NCBI GenBank assembly: GCA_039819085.1
Contig: JBCBSQ010000002.1
Span: 239,364-303,363 of the forward strand
From: MED-G105 sp039819085
GTDB taxonomy: Bacteria; Pseudomonadota; Alphaproteobacteria; Caulobacterales; Parvularculaceae
Direction: 5' to 3'
DNA: 64,000 nucleotides
How positions within the stretch are numbered: the first letter of the stretch is position 1; each line of letters opens with the position of its first letter. The notes under the pieces are model-generated. The model saw only the letters and a list, made by a program, of their open reading frames with translations, did not search any database and had not been told where the DNA came from. Positions 7,817-16,375 of the stretch are shown here, piece by piece. The translations under genes and the position numbers were made by a program.

Positions 7817-9625
7817 CTATCCCCGGTTCGCCGGCGGCTCATTTGGCGCCCCGTCCGGGAGCCATTCCGGCGAGGTTTGCGGGCGTCCAATCAGAAAGCC
7901 CTGCAAGTAGTCGACCCCAAGGCCTTTTAGGACCATCGCATCCGCTTCATTGTCGACCCATTCAGCAACCGTCTTCATACCGAAGTTCCGGGCAAGGTCG
8001 AGCAGCGTCCGCACAAAGAGCTGATTGTCCCTCGAAGACGACACGCCCGTCACAAATGAGCCGTCAATCTTGAGGATGTCGATGTCGAGCGCCTTCAGAT
8101 TTCGGAACGACGTATAGCCCGCGCCGAAGTCATCCATCGCGAAAGTGCTGCCGAGGGCTTTCAGCTCCGAGACGAACTCGATTGACGCGTCCGCCGCGTC
8201 GATTACCCGCGTTTCGGTCAACTCTACGCAGATACGTTTCGCAAGCGGCTGATTGGCGCGCAGAAGCGACAGATACCCTTCCGCCCACACCGGATCGCGC
8301 ACGGTTTCCAGCGACAGATTGACATTCAGCTCGATGCCTGGCGTCACCGCTAGCGTATTGATGGCGAGCTCCAGGACGCGCCGATCAAGCAGGTGAACCA
8401 GGCCAAGGCGCTCCGCAACCGGAATGAATTCAGGCGCCGGCACTTCCTGGCCGTCTTCGCCTTTCATGCGGACAAGGCATTCAAACTTGCGCGGCGTCTC
8501 CCTGAGGTCCGCAACGATCGGCTGAAACGCCACTTCGATGCGGCGATCGTTCAACGCCGTCAGAATGACGTCCGACATGTGCGAATTGCGCTTGCGCATG
8601 CTGACGGTCTCGGTGGTCTCCTTGAAGGAGGCCCAGCTTGACCGGCCCATTCGCTTGGCTTCTTCGAGCGCGGCTTCCGCCTGCGCCATAATCACGTGCG
8701 CGTTGGCGTCGTCTGAAGCGAGGTCAGCGGCGCCAAGGCAGATTGAGGCGGCGACCGGCCCCTTTGCGGTCTTGATCACCTTTTCGCGCACCACGTTGAG
8801 GAGCTGGATGCAGACCTCGCGAACGTGCGCCTTGTCAGCGTCGGCGACGATGACGCCGAACTTGGTGCCGGCGACCCGGCCAACGCAGGTGCGATCGCCA
8901 AGCACGTTCGCAAGGCGCTTGGCCACTTCGCGGATCGCTTCGTCCGCCGCAACGTACCCATAGTCGGCGTTGATGCCGCCGACATCGTCAACGCCAGCGA
9001 CGAGGTAGGCGCCGAGGCGTTCTTCCTTTCCGCCTTGCGACGCGATCACGTGCTCGAGCCGCTCCCGCAGACGCGTCCGGTTGAGCACCCCCGTCAGCTC
9101 GTCACACTCCGCCCGTCGGAAGAGCGCTTCGGCCTCGGCGCGTTCATGGTCAATCGACCTCAGGACGCCGATCATCCGGCGATTGGGGCGCGCGCCGATC
9201 CAGCCGCCGCGCTCCTCTAGCCACCGGGTCGCGCCGTCCGCGCCGACGACCTGAAACCGACAACTGTAGCTTTCTTCAACGCCGGAGAGCGCCGCCGCGC
9301 GGACCTGCGGCGGATCACCGACGATCTGTCGATTGACGGCTTTGAGGGAATGTCGCGACCCGTCAGAGGAGGGCCCATCGCCAAATACTGTGCGTACGAA
9401 ACGCGCATCCGACCAGGCATAGGCCGATGCGTCAGGATCAAACTCGAATAGCGACTGGCGCGCCGCGTCCGGCGCCGCGTCTGTCGTAGCGTCTGGCGCC
9501 CCGCCTGGCGCAACATCAAAGGAGGCGAGCCCGCCGGACGGAGTCGCCGCCGCGGCTTCTCCCGCGCCGCGCGAAATCTTGCCTTTCGGGGCCACTTCGC
9601 GTTCGATTTCAGCGTGTTTTTTCAT
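7817..9625 (-). CDS. PAS-GGDEF-EAL protein with degenerate cyclase site
   Basis: 602 residues. A disordered N-terminus is followed by a PAS-like domain (about 61-165), a GGDEF-fold domain (about 172-330) and an EAL domain (about 350-590). The signature GG(D/E)EF is replaced by AGTKF (252-256), so diguanylate cyclase activity is unlikely. The EAL motif reads ECL (382-384), but other phosphodiesterase residues are present: NVNLS (434-438), ELTET (468-472), DDFGAGYTS (498-506), LKIDG with Lys519 and AEW with Glu555. Inference: a c-di-GMP phosphodiesterase or effector whose GGDEF domain is regulatory. No strong Shine-Dalgarno precedes the start. Confidence 0.88.
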   Translation of the reverse strand: MKKHAEIEREVAPKGKISRGAGEAAAATPSGGLASFDVAPGGAPDATTDAAPDAARQSLFEFDPDASAYAWSDARFVRTVFGDGPSSDGSRHSLKAVNRQIVGDPPQVRAAALSGVEESYSCRFQVVGADGATRWLEERGGWIGARPNRRMIGVLRSIDHERAEAEALFRRAECDELTGVLNRTRLRERLEHVIASQGGKEERLGAYLVAGVDDVGGINADYGYVAADEAIREVAKRLANVLGDRTCVGRVAGTKFGVIVADADKAHVREVCIQLLNVVREKVIKTAKGPVAASICLGAADLASDDANAHVIMAQAEAALEEAKRMGRSSWASFKETTETVSMRKRNSHMSDVILTALNDRRIEVAFQPIVADLRETPRKFECLVRMKGEDGQEVPAPEFIPVAERLGLVHLLDRRVLELAINTLAVTPGIELNVNLSLETVRDPVWAEGYLSLLRANQPLAKRICVELTETRVIDAADASIEFVSELKALGSTFAMDDFGAGYTSFRNLKALDIDILKIDGSFVTGVSSSRDNQLFVRTLLDLARNFGMKTVAEWVDNEADAMVLKGLGVDYLQGFLIGRPQTSPEWLPDGAPNEPPANRG

Positions 9626-9765
9626 TTATTGGCTCGAGACGACCGGACAGACCCTAGAGCTCGAGCCGTAAAGAAACCCCCAACACACTATCAGGACCCC
9701 GTGAGGCTGACGTCTCGCCGTCGACTTCGGCGACTCTTGGCGCCTTTCTTGCTCTGATCAGTTGC

Positions 9766-10119
9766 ATGGCCACGCGCAAGAACACCCGCAGTCAGGACGC
9801 CGATAGCGTCAAGCGGTCTCGCGTTCGGTTTCGAAAGCGCAATGTCGATGGCGCGCCGGAAGTGATTACGCTGAAGGCGGAGACCATCAATGTGGCGCCG
9901 CCGCGCCCTACCCGGCCAACGCGATCCCACATCGCAATGGACACGCCGGCCGCCGATCGCATGAAGTCGGCCGCGCCAGCTGAGCATATCGGCCGTCCTC
10001 GCGCGGAGCGCCCGTTCGCAAAGACGCCGGAGGGCCCTGCGGCGGGCTACGGCCAGATCGCCGCCTCGGCGGGCGCCGGGCGCCAGCGGGCCGGCCTCAG
10101 GGTTGATTTCGTCGCATAG
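9766..10119 (+). CDS. Small basic hypothetical protein
   Basis: 117 residues, rich in Arg, Pro and Ala, with no hydrophobic segment and probably disordered. The N-terminal 35 residues (MATRKNTRSQDADSVKRSR...) are strongly basic. Third codon positions are G/C-rich throughout, as in real genes here, which is the main support. No clear ribosome site precedes the ATG. It is divergent from the GGDEF/EAL gene across 140 bp. I do not recognise a family. It could be spurious. Confidence 0.45.
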   Translation: MATRKNTRSQDADSVKRSRVRFRKRNVDGAPEVITLKAETINVAPPRPTRPTRSHIAMDTPAADRMKSAAPAEHIGRPRAERPFAKTPEGPAAGYGQIAASAGAGRQRAGLRVDFVA

Positions 10120-10198
10120 AGACGAGGGCGCGCGCCAAACGCATGGCCGCCGAAAATCACTTCAATCGAGCATCGATCCCGACGCCTCTAAAACGTCG

Positions 10199-10621
10199 TC
10201 AGGCGCGCAGCCCTTCGGTCACGTTAAGGTCGCGCCGCGCCGTCGTGGTTGTCACCACCATGCCAGCCAGCGCGTCCAGGAAGGTCATCGACATGTAGAT
10301 GAAGAAAGTCGAGTTGCCGAAGCCCTTCACCAGGATGAACGCCAGCACGCAAATCACCGCCAGAATAATCGAGAATATGTGGTTGGTGATCGACGACGCA
10401 TCCGTACGGGTCGCCCTGATCAGTTCGACGAAGAGGAACCCGACGCTCGCGACCAGGAAAAAATCGCCGCCGCGCAATCCCCAGGTGTCGCCCGACGGCA
10501 ATGGCAGGCCGACAATCAGTTGCTGGTGCCAGATCACGTCTTCCGGCCCGGCAACGCCCGCCAGGGTCAGGATCGCGTAGGCTATCAGGCTGATCGCAAG
10601 CAGCGGAAACATCTGCATCAT
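10199..10621 (-). CDS. Four-helix integral membrane protein, unknown function
   Basis: 140 residues with four hydrophobic stretches (about 3-24, 52-68, 80-101 and 105-123) and a short polar C-terminus. Two adjacent ATG codons (10621 and 10618) follow a GGAG at 9-12 bases. No catalytic motif is visible and I do not recognise the family with certainty. It sits alone between the small basic gene and the GT2 gene. Confidence 0.65.
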   Translation of the reverse strand: MMQMFPLLAISLIAYAILTLAGVAGPEDVIWHQQLIVGLPLPSGDTWGLRGGDFFLVASVGFLFVELIRATRTDASSITNHIFSIILAVICVLAFILVKGFGNSTFFIYMSMTFLDALAGMVVTTTTARRDLNVTEGLRA

Positions 10622-10774
10622 GGCGGGAACTCCGTTTCTTCACCCTAACACTCAAGACCCATCCGCCGAGCGGACGCCAGCCCAATCCTTGGGCGAGCTG
10701 TGTCGGCGCGCGTCTGGGCGATGACGGTTCCCCCGAACGCCGCCCATTGAAGTGGTAGCACAGACCGCGGGTTA

Positions 10775-11587
10775 CTACAGCTCGTCAACGCGTTTCGGCG
10801 AGCGAGCGCGGTCATTCAGCCACATCACCCCCATCATATCGCGAAACGCGACCGCGAGGCGTCCGAGATTGGTGTATTTTGAGGCGCCATGCGCCCGCGC
10901 GCGGTGCGACACCGGCACGTACGCCACTTCAAAGCCCTCACGCCGCATCAGGGCCGGCAGATATCGGTGCGCATGGTCGAAATATGGCAATCGCAGATAA
11001 GCCTCGCGGCGAAACGCCTTTAGCCCGCAGCCCGTATCCGCCGCGCCATCCTTCAATAACCCGGAGCGAACGCGGTTCGCCGCCTTCGAAGCCGCCTTCT
11101 TGGCGAACGAATCCTGTCGCTTTTGGCGTTCGCCCGCCGCCATCATCAGCGATGGGCTCGCGCCTGGCGCTTCCAGAGCCTCCAACAGCGTTGGAATATC
11201 GGCCGGATTGTTTTGGCCGTCGCCGTCGAGCGTGACAATCACATCGCCCCTTGCGGCGAGGACGCCGCTTCGCACCGCGCGGCTTTGGCCCGCGTTTTCC
11301 GCATGCCGCAGCACCCGAAGCTGAGGAACCTTTGATTTTACCGCAACAAGCCGCTCCAGCGTACCGTCGCTCGACGCGTCATCGACGGCGATGATCTCAA
11401 AGACCCGCGCGCTGAGCGCCGCGGCGATCTCCGCAATCAGGCTTTCAGCCGCGCCTTCTTCATTGTGCATCGGCGTGACCACGCTGACCTCAGGACGCCC
11501 CGCCTCGTCCCGCGCCGCCGCCCGGCCTTGACGGAGAAAGAAAAGGGCCGCTTCTTCTGTCGCGTCGCGCGCCGTCATGTCGGTCAT
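10775..11587 (-). CDS. GT2 glycosyltransferase, polyprenyl-phosphate sugar transferase type
   Basis: 270 residues from ATG 11587 (MTDMTARDATEEA). The GT-A fold begins VSVVTPMHNEEGAAESLI, then IIAVDDASSDGTLERL, and the metal-binding VTLDGDGQNNPADI. The C-terminal part resembles dolichyl/undecaprenyl-phosphate mannosyltransferases. Such enzymes load a sugar onto a polyprenyl carrier at the cytoplasmic face. The frame is open further upstream, but that part overlaps the divergent GT39 gene and looks unlike protein, so the internal ATG is chosen. The GT39 neighbours use lipid-linked sugars as donors, so a shared pathway is likely. Confidence 0.85.
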   Translation of the reverse strand: MTDMTARDATEEAALFFLRQGRAAARDEAGRPEVSVVTPMHNEEGAAESLIAEIAAALSARVFEIIAVDDASSDGTLERLVAVKSKVPQLRVLRHAENAGQSRAVRSGVLAARGDVIVTLDGDGQNNPADIPTLLEALEAPGASPSLMMAAGERQKRQDSFAKKAASKAANRVRSGLLKDGAADTGCGLKAFRREAYLRLPYFDHAHRYLPALMRREGFEVAYVPVSHRARAHGASKYTNLGRLAVAFRDMMGVMWLNDRARSPKRVDEL

Positions 11588-11635
11588 AAAGTCCAAGATC
11601 CCCAGGCGCCGGGTGATCGCAGAAACGACCTGAAA

Positions 11636-13414
11636 TTGGAACAGATCACGTCGGCTTCCGCACCTAAGCGTGTTGCGTTCGCATGGCTTGCGGACAGCTC
11701 CCGCGTCCTCGTTTCGGTTCTCGCCGCGCCCGTCGCATCCCTTTCCGGCGATCCGCGCGGACGGCTTGTGATCGTCGGCCTGTTCGCCGCGTTTGTCGCT
11801 CTTGCAGGCCTGACGGCCATGCCCCCCATAGATCGCGACGAAGCGCGTTTCGCGCAGGCCTCCGCTCAGATGCTGGAGACCGGGGACGTGGTGGCTATTC
11901 GCTTTCTCGATGAGGAGCGGAACAAGAAACCAGCGGGCGCATACTGGCTGCAAGCGATTTCAGTGGCCGCAGTTTCGGACGCCGACGCGCGGCAAATCTG
12001 GGCCCACCGACTGCCGTCCGTCCTTGGGGTCGTTCTCGCCGCGCTCTTTACGACCCGCATCGGCGAACGTCTTTTCGGCGCGGGTCCGGGACTGCTCGCC
12101 GGGCTCCTGCTCGCGTCCGCGCCCATCGTCGCGGCCGAAGCGACGATGGCGAAGGCGGACGCCGCGCTGCTCGCCGCGACAACCGGCGCAATGGCCGCGT
12201 TTGTCGACATCCTGGCGCGAACGGCCGACGGCAAGCCGGTCCCGCGCGCCGTACCGATCGCGTTCTGGATCGCGGTCGGCGCTGGAACGCTGATCAAGGG
12301 TCCGATCATCCTGCTGGTCGTCCTGCCAACAGCGGCGCTTGCCGCCTGGCGGTTCGCCTTCATCGACGTCATTCCGTCACTCCGTCCCCTGACGGGCGCG
12401 GCGGTCCTGGCCGCAATGGTCCTGCCCTGGCTCATCGCGGTCAGCGTAGAGACAGAGGGCCGCTTCATCGCCGAAGCCGTCGGCCGGGACATGCTCGGAA
12501 AAGTCGGCGCAGCGCAGGAGCTCCACGCCGGTCCGCCGGGCTATCACCTGGCGCTCCTATGGCCGCTCTTCTGGCCGGCGGTCCCGCTCATCGCGGACGG
12601 CGCATGGCGCGCCGTAAAAGGCCGTGACAAGTGGCGATGGTTCTTCCTGATCGCCTGGATCGTTCCTGCTTGGATCATCTTTGAACTGACGGCGACGAAA
12701 CTGCCGCATTATCCGCTTCCGCTCTACCCGGCGATCGCGCTGATCGCCGCCGCCGCCGCGCTCGAACGGGGCGACGCCGGTCACGCTAGCTGGCGCCGGA
12801 GGTGGGGCGCGGCAGGCTACTTCGCCATTGGCTGCGTGTTTGCGATGGCCATCGCGGTCGCGCCGTTCGCCCATCTAGCGCCGGGCGCTGACGGCGCGGT
12901 CCGCGCGGCGCTCCGCCCCCTGACAGGCGTCGGCCTCGCGCTTCTTCTCATCGCCGCAAGCGGCGCGATCGCCATGGACTATCACCGCGGGCGCGCCTGG
13001 CGCCCGGCCCTCGCCGCTTCTGGCCTCAGCGCCGCCTTCGCCTGGGCGATGCTCGGCCTTACGCTGCCGAACCTGTCGCCGACCAGCGTCTCAACACGCC
13101 TCGCCGACGCGATCGACGCGGCGGACCTGCACGCCTTGCGCGACGAGGCGCCGGGCGCAATTCTCATTGGCTACACTGAGCCATCGGCGGTCTTCCTCCT
13201 GGGCTCCGGGACGGCCATGCTGAACCCCGCGGGCGCGGCCAAAGCGGCTTCGGCCACGCCAGGCGGCGCGATTGTCGTCGATGATCGCTCGCAGGAAGCG
13301 TTTCAGGCGCACGCAAAAGACGCAGGTCTCAGCCTTCGGAAGATCATGGAACTGAATGAGTTCAACTACTCGAACGGACGCAATATCAGGCTCACAATCT
13401 ATGCGAACGAGTAG
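11636..13414 (+). CDS. GT39-family (ArnT-like) glycosyltransferase
   Basis: About 592 residues of polytopic membrane protein. The first periplasmic loop carries PIDRDEARFAQ (acidic pair near residues 68-69), the signature of ArnT/PMT-type transferases that move sugar from polyprenyl phosphate to lipid A, protein or glycan. Around ten further hydrophobic segments follow, then a soluble C-terminal domain. No ATG occurs between the divergent gene's start and the first membrane helix. TTG 11636 (KLEQIT...) is my best start and is uncertain. The next gene's ATG overlaps its last codons, so translation is probably coupled. Confidence 0.82.
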   Translation: MEQITSASAPKRVAFAWLADSSRVLVSVLAAPVASLSGDPRGRLVIVGLFAAFVALAGLTAMPPIDRDEARFAQASAQMLETGDVVAIRFLDEERNKKPAGAYWLQAISVAAVSDADARQIWAHRLPSVLGVVLAALFTTRIGERLFGAGPGLLAGLLLASAPIVAAEATMAKADAALLAATTGAMAAFVDILARTADGKPVPRAVPIAFWIAVGAGTLIKGPIILLVVLPTAALAAWRFAFIDVIPSLRPLTGAAVLAAMVLPWLIAVSVETEGRFIAEAVGRDMLGKVGAAQELHAGPPGYHLALLWPLFWPAVPLIADGAWRAVKGRDKWRWFFLIAWIVPAWIIFELTATKLPHYPLPLYPAIALIAAAAALERGDAGHASWRRRWGAAGYFAIGCVFAMAIAVAPFAHLAPGADGAVRAALRPLTGVGLALLLIAASGAIAMDYHRGRAWRPALAASGLSAAFAWAMLGLTLPNLSPTSVSTRLADAIDAADLHALRDEAPGAILIGYTEPSAVFLLGSGTAMLNPAGAAKAASATPGGAIVVDDRSQEAFQAHAKDAGLSLRKIMELNEFNYSNGRNIRLTIYANE

Positions 13415-14969
13415 CGACTTCGGGAGCGCCGACGCGCGCGCGCCGGCCATCAACTGGAGCGCCGCGTTTGCGGGAACAATGCTGGCGCTTACGCTGGCGC
13501 GCCTCGCAACGCTCATCTTCGCCGCCCATGAGCTCGGTCCTGATGAAACGCAATACTGGTTCTGGAGCTTATCGCCGGATTTCGGCTATTTTTCCAAACC
13601 GCCTTTCATCGCCTGGACCATCGCCGCGACAACGACCCTGTTCGGCGACGGCGAAGCGGCTGTGAGGCTCGCCGCGCCGCTGTTCCACGCTGGCGCCGCG
13701 AGCGCCATCTTCTTGCTCGCGCGCGACATCTACGGCGCCAGGGCGGGATTTTGGGCGGGCGTCAGTTGGCTCCTGCTGCCGGGCGTCATCGTCTCGTCAG
13801 CCATCATCTCCACTGACCCGCCGATGCTAATGTTCTGGTCCATTGCGCTCTGGGCCTTCTTCAGACTTGGAAAGGCCAGCGGCTCGAGCCGAATGCGGCT
13901 CATCTTCGCCGCAATGCTTGGCGGCGCGCTCGGGCTCGGCTTCCTGTCGAAATATGCGATCATCTATTTCCCGATCGGCATTATAGGCGCACTGATCGTC
14001 TCGCCCGAGATGCGCCGCAATGCGCGCATCATCGACATCGCGCTCGCCAGCGCGATTGCGGGCGCGTTTGCGGCGCCCAACATTTTTTGGAACGCCGCGA
14101 ATGAGTTCCAGACCCTTTCCCATACCGCAGCCAACGCCAATTGGGGCGCCGACCTACTGCACCCGTTAGAACTCCTTGAGTTTGTCGGCGCTCAGTTCGG
14201 CGTCGCCGGCCCGCTCATTCTGGTTATCATGGCGATGAGCGTTCTTTCGGCCTGGGGCCTCATTCGCCGCGGCGAGGCGCGTGATCCGTCGCTGCGCGAT
14301 CGTGAGCGCGCGCTCACCTGTTTCATCGTTCCGGTGATTGTGATCATCTGCATACAGGCTTTTTTGTCCCGCGCGCACGCCAACTGGGCGGCCGCAGCCT
14401 ATCCCGCCGCGACGGTTCTCGCCGCAGGCGTTGCGCTCCGCGCTGCTGAGACAGTCCGCAAATCCGCAGCCTTCAACGCGATAAGGTTGAGCGCGCTCCT
14501 GCACGCCATCGTCGCACTAGTCTACTCGGCTGCGCTTGTCTCACCCGCTTTCGCAAACGGGATCGGCCTTGGCGTAGCGTTTAAGCGTCTGCGCGGCTGG
14601 GAACGGCATGGGGCTGAAATCGCCGAGATCGCCTTGCGCGCAACCCCGCCCTACGACGCAATTGTCGCTGACGATCGGGAAGTCCTCGGCGGCCTCGCCT
14701 ACTACGCGCGCGCGGCCGGAAAACCGAACGCGCGCTTCGCGGCCTTCAATTCCAATAACCGCATCGAACACCATTACGAGGCGTTCCACCCATTCACTCC
14801 GTCTAGGGACAAATTGATTCTCTATGTGACAACGAACGCCGACGCCATAGCGCTCACGGGACGGTTCGGCCACATCGCCAAAGTCGCACAATCCACCGCC
14901 CCGCTCGGCGGCGGCGGATCGCGCACGCTCTACGTTTTCGAGGCGCGAGACTATCTCGGCGCGCCTTAA
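13401..14969 (+). CDS. GT39-family glycosyltransferase (PMT_2 domain)
   Basis: About 522 residues with ten or more membrane segments. The first loop has LGPDETQYWFWS, with acidic residues at about 48-49, followed by FSKPPFIAW, the usual layout of PMT_2-type enzymes. A soluble C-terminal domain follows the last helix. ATG 13401 overlaps the preceding stop by 14 bp; an in-frame ATG at 13356 is an alternative. It is in an operon with the preceding GT39 gene. The acceptor is unknown. Two paralogous membrane transferases fed by one GT2 suggests two sugar additions or two acceptors. Confidence 0.83.
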   Translation: MRTSSDFGSADARAPAINWSAAFAGTMLALTLARLATLIFAAHELGPDETQYWFWSLSPDFGYFSKPPFIAWTIAATTTLFGDGEAAVRLAAPLFHAGAASAIFLLARDIYGARAGFWAGVSWLLLPGVIVSSAIISTDPPMLMFWSIALWAFFRLGKASGSSRMRLIFAAMLGGALGLGFLSKYAIIYFPIGIIGALIVSPEMRRNARIIDIALASAIAGAFAAPNIFWNAANEFQTLSHTAANANWGADLLHPLELLEFVGAQFGVAGPLILVIMAMSVLSAWGLIRRGEARDPSLRDRERALTCFIVPVIVIICIQAFLSRAHANWAAAAYPAATVLAAGVALRAAETVRKSAAFNAIRLSALLHAIVALVYSAALVSPAFANGIGLGVAFKRLRGWERHGAEIAEIALRATPPYDAIVADDREVLGGLAYYARAAGKPNARFAAFNSNNRIEHHYEAFHPFTPSRDKLILYVTTNADAIALTGRFGHIAKVAQSTAPLGGGGSRTLYVFEARDYLGAP

Positions 14970-14990
14970 ATGATTTAGCGCCTCAGCGCG

Positions 14991-15998
14991 TCACCGTGAC
15001 GACCGCCGACTGGAGATCGCCCGGGCGCGCCGCACCGCCACTGAGCCGCGCCGGCGCGACAAGCCAAGCGCGGAAGGGATCGCCAATATGGGGCGCACCA
15101 TCTCGCGCGCCGCGAACGCGGTCCACAATAATCCATACACCAACCAAAGGAACGGCTTTGGGTAGGCGTCGGAAAAATGCTGGTCGAAATACGTAATGAT
15201 GCTTGAGACTTTTCGTCGCTCAACGCCAAACTTCCCGACCCTGCTCGAGCTCTTGTGGTGGACGACTTCAACCCGCGGATCGAACAACACGACACCGCCC
15301 GCCTTTGCGAAGCGAAGGCAGAAGTCGATATCCTCGACGTGCAGAAAATATCGCTCATCCATGCCGCCTATCGCTTCATAATCCGCCTTCGGAACAAGGA
15401 AGCACGCGCCCGAAATTGTCGGCAGCTCCGTTACGTCATCCGGTGACGGATCGTCATGTAGATTGAACCGCCGGAAATAAGGATGGCGCGGCGCAAGGCG
15501 ATAAAGCATGGTCGCTTCGACGAACGCGCGCCAGGGGGTCAGCGTCTCGCGCCGCGATCCCTGCTGCTCGCCGCCATCGGGATTGACGAGCTTCGGCGCG
15601 ACGAGCCAGCGCCCGTCGCGGTCCGCAACATCGCGCAGGAGATCGCCGACCGCGCCCTTCGGCGGCGCGGCGTCCGGGTTCAGAAACAAAAGGTATCGAC
15701 CGCTCGCCGCCCGCGCGCCGAGATTGCAGGCGGTCGCGAACCCGACATTGCCGTGGCCGGCGATGACGGCGATGCGCGGAGACGCGCGATCCGGGCCGAT
15801 GGCTTCGTCGACAGCGCCTTCCCAGTTGCCATTGTCCACGATGATGATCTCGCCCACTTCAGGCTGCGCGCGCAAAGCGTCGATCGCGCGGGCGAGCAAT
15901 GGGCCCGTGAAATAGGTGACCACGATCGCCGAAACGTTCGCTTCCGCGTCGAGCACGCCCGGGGCGTCGCCGGCTTTATGCGGATACGGATCGTTCAA
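14991..15998 (-). CDS. GT2 glycosyltransferase, rhamnosyltransferase type
   Basis: 335 residues. The GT-A domain has AIVVTYFTGPLL, EIIIVDNGNW, GNVGFATACNLGARAASG and the metal-binding LFLNPDA. Later come SGACFLVPKADYEAIGGMDERYFLHVEDIDFCLRF segments typical of rhamnosyltransferases and O-antigen GT2s. The last ~25 residues are Arg/Ser-rich and unlike the family, so the C-terminus is odd. The start overlaps the end of the VOC gene by 23 bp. A GTG at 15956 is a less likely alternative. It is convergent with the GT39 pair. Confidence 0.85.
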   Translation of the reverse strand: MNDPYPHKAGDAPGVLDAEANVSAIVVTYFTGPLLARAIDALRAQPEVGEIIIVDNGNWEGAVDEAIGPDRASPRIAVIAGHGNVGFATACNLGARAASGRYLLFLNPDAAPPKGAVGDLLRDVADRDGRWLVAPKLVNPDGGEQQGSRRETLTPWRAFVEATMLYRLAPRHPYFRRFNLHDDPSPDDVTELPTISGACFLVPKADYEAIGGMDERYFLHVEDIDFCLRFAKAGGVVLFDPRVEVVHHKSSSRVGKFGVERRKVSSIITYFDQHFSDAYPKPFLWLVYGLLWTAFAAREMVRPILAIPSALGLSRRRGSVAVRRARAISSRRSSR

Positions 15999-16371
15999 TG
16001 AGATCCCACCGATTGCCGTAAAGGTCGCGGAAGACGACGACCTTCCCGAAAGGCTCGTCGCGCGGCGCCTCTTCGAAGTCGACGCCCGCGCCCTTCAGGC
16101 GCTCGTACGCGACTGCGAAATCATCAACATGCAGAAAGAACGCGACGCGCCCGCCCGCGGCCGCGCCGATGGCGTTTGCCTGATCGCCTTTCGCTTTGGC
16201 GATCAGAAGGCCCGTTTCGGCGTCTTCGGAAGGGGCGACGCGCACCCATCTCTTGCCGCCGCCGAGATCCTCGTCCTCCAGGACTTTCCAGTCGAGCGCA
16301 TCCACGAACCAGGCGATCGCCTCATCATAGTCGGCCGCAAGAAACGTCGTGAGCGCCAGTCGCTGCGCCAT
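15976..16371 (-). CDS. VOC-family (glyoxalase-like) protein
   Basis: 131 residues forming one vicinal-oxygen-chelate module. It has ALTTFLAADYDEAIAWFVDALDW at the start and VVFRDLYGNRWDLIE at the end, with the conserved Asp-x-x-Gly-Asn. Members bind metals, antibiotics or small metabolites, and no substrate can be read here. It lies 4 bp after thrS on the same strand and overlaps the following GT2 gene, so it is probably cotranscribed with thrS. Confidence 0.85.
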   Translation of the reverse strand: MAQRLALTTFLAADYDEAIAWFVDALDWKVLEDEDLGGGKRWVRVAPSEDAETGLLIAKAKGDQANAIGAAAGGRVAFFLHVDDFAVAYERLKGAGVDFEEAPRDEPFGKVVVFRDLYGNRWDLIERSVSA

Positions 16372-16375
16372 GCCG

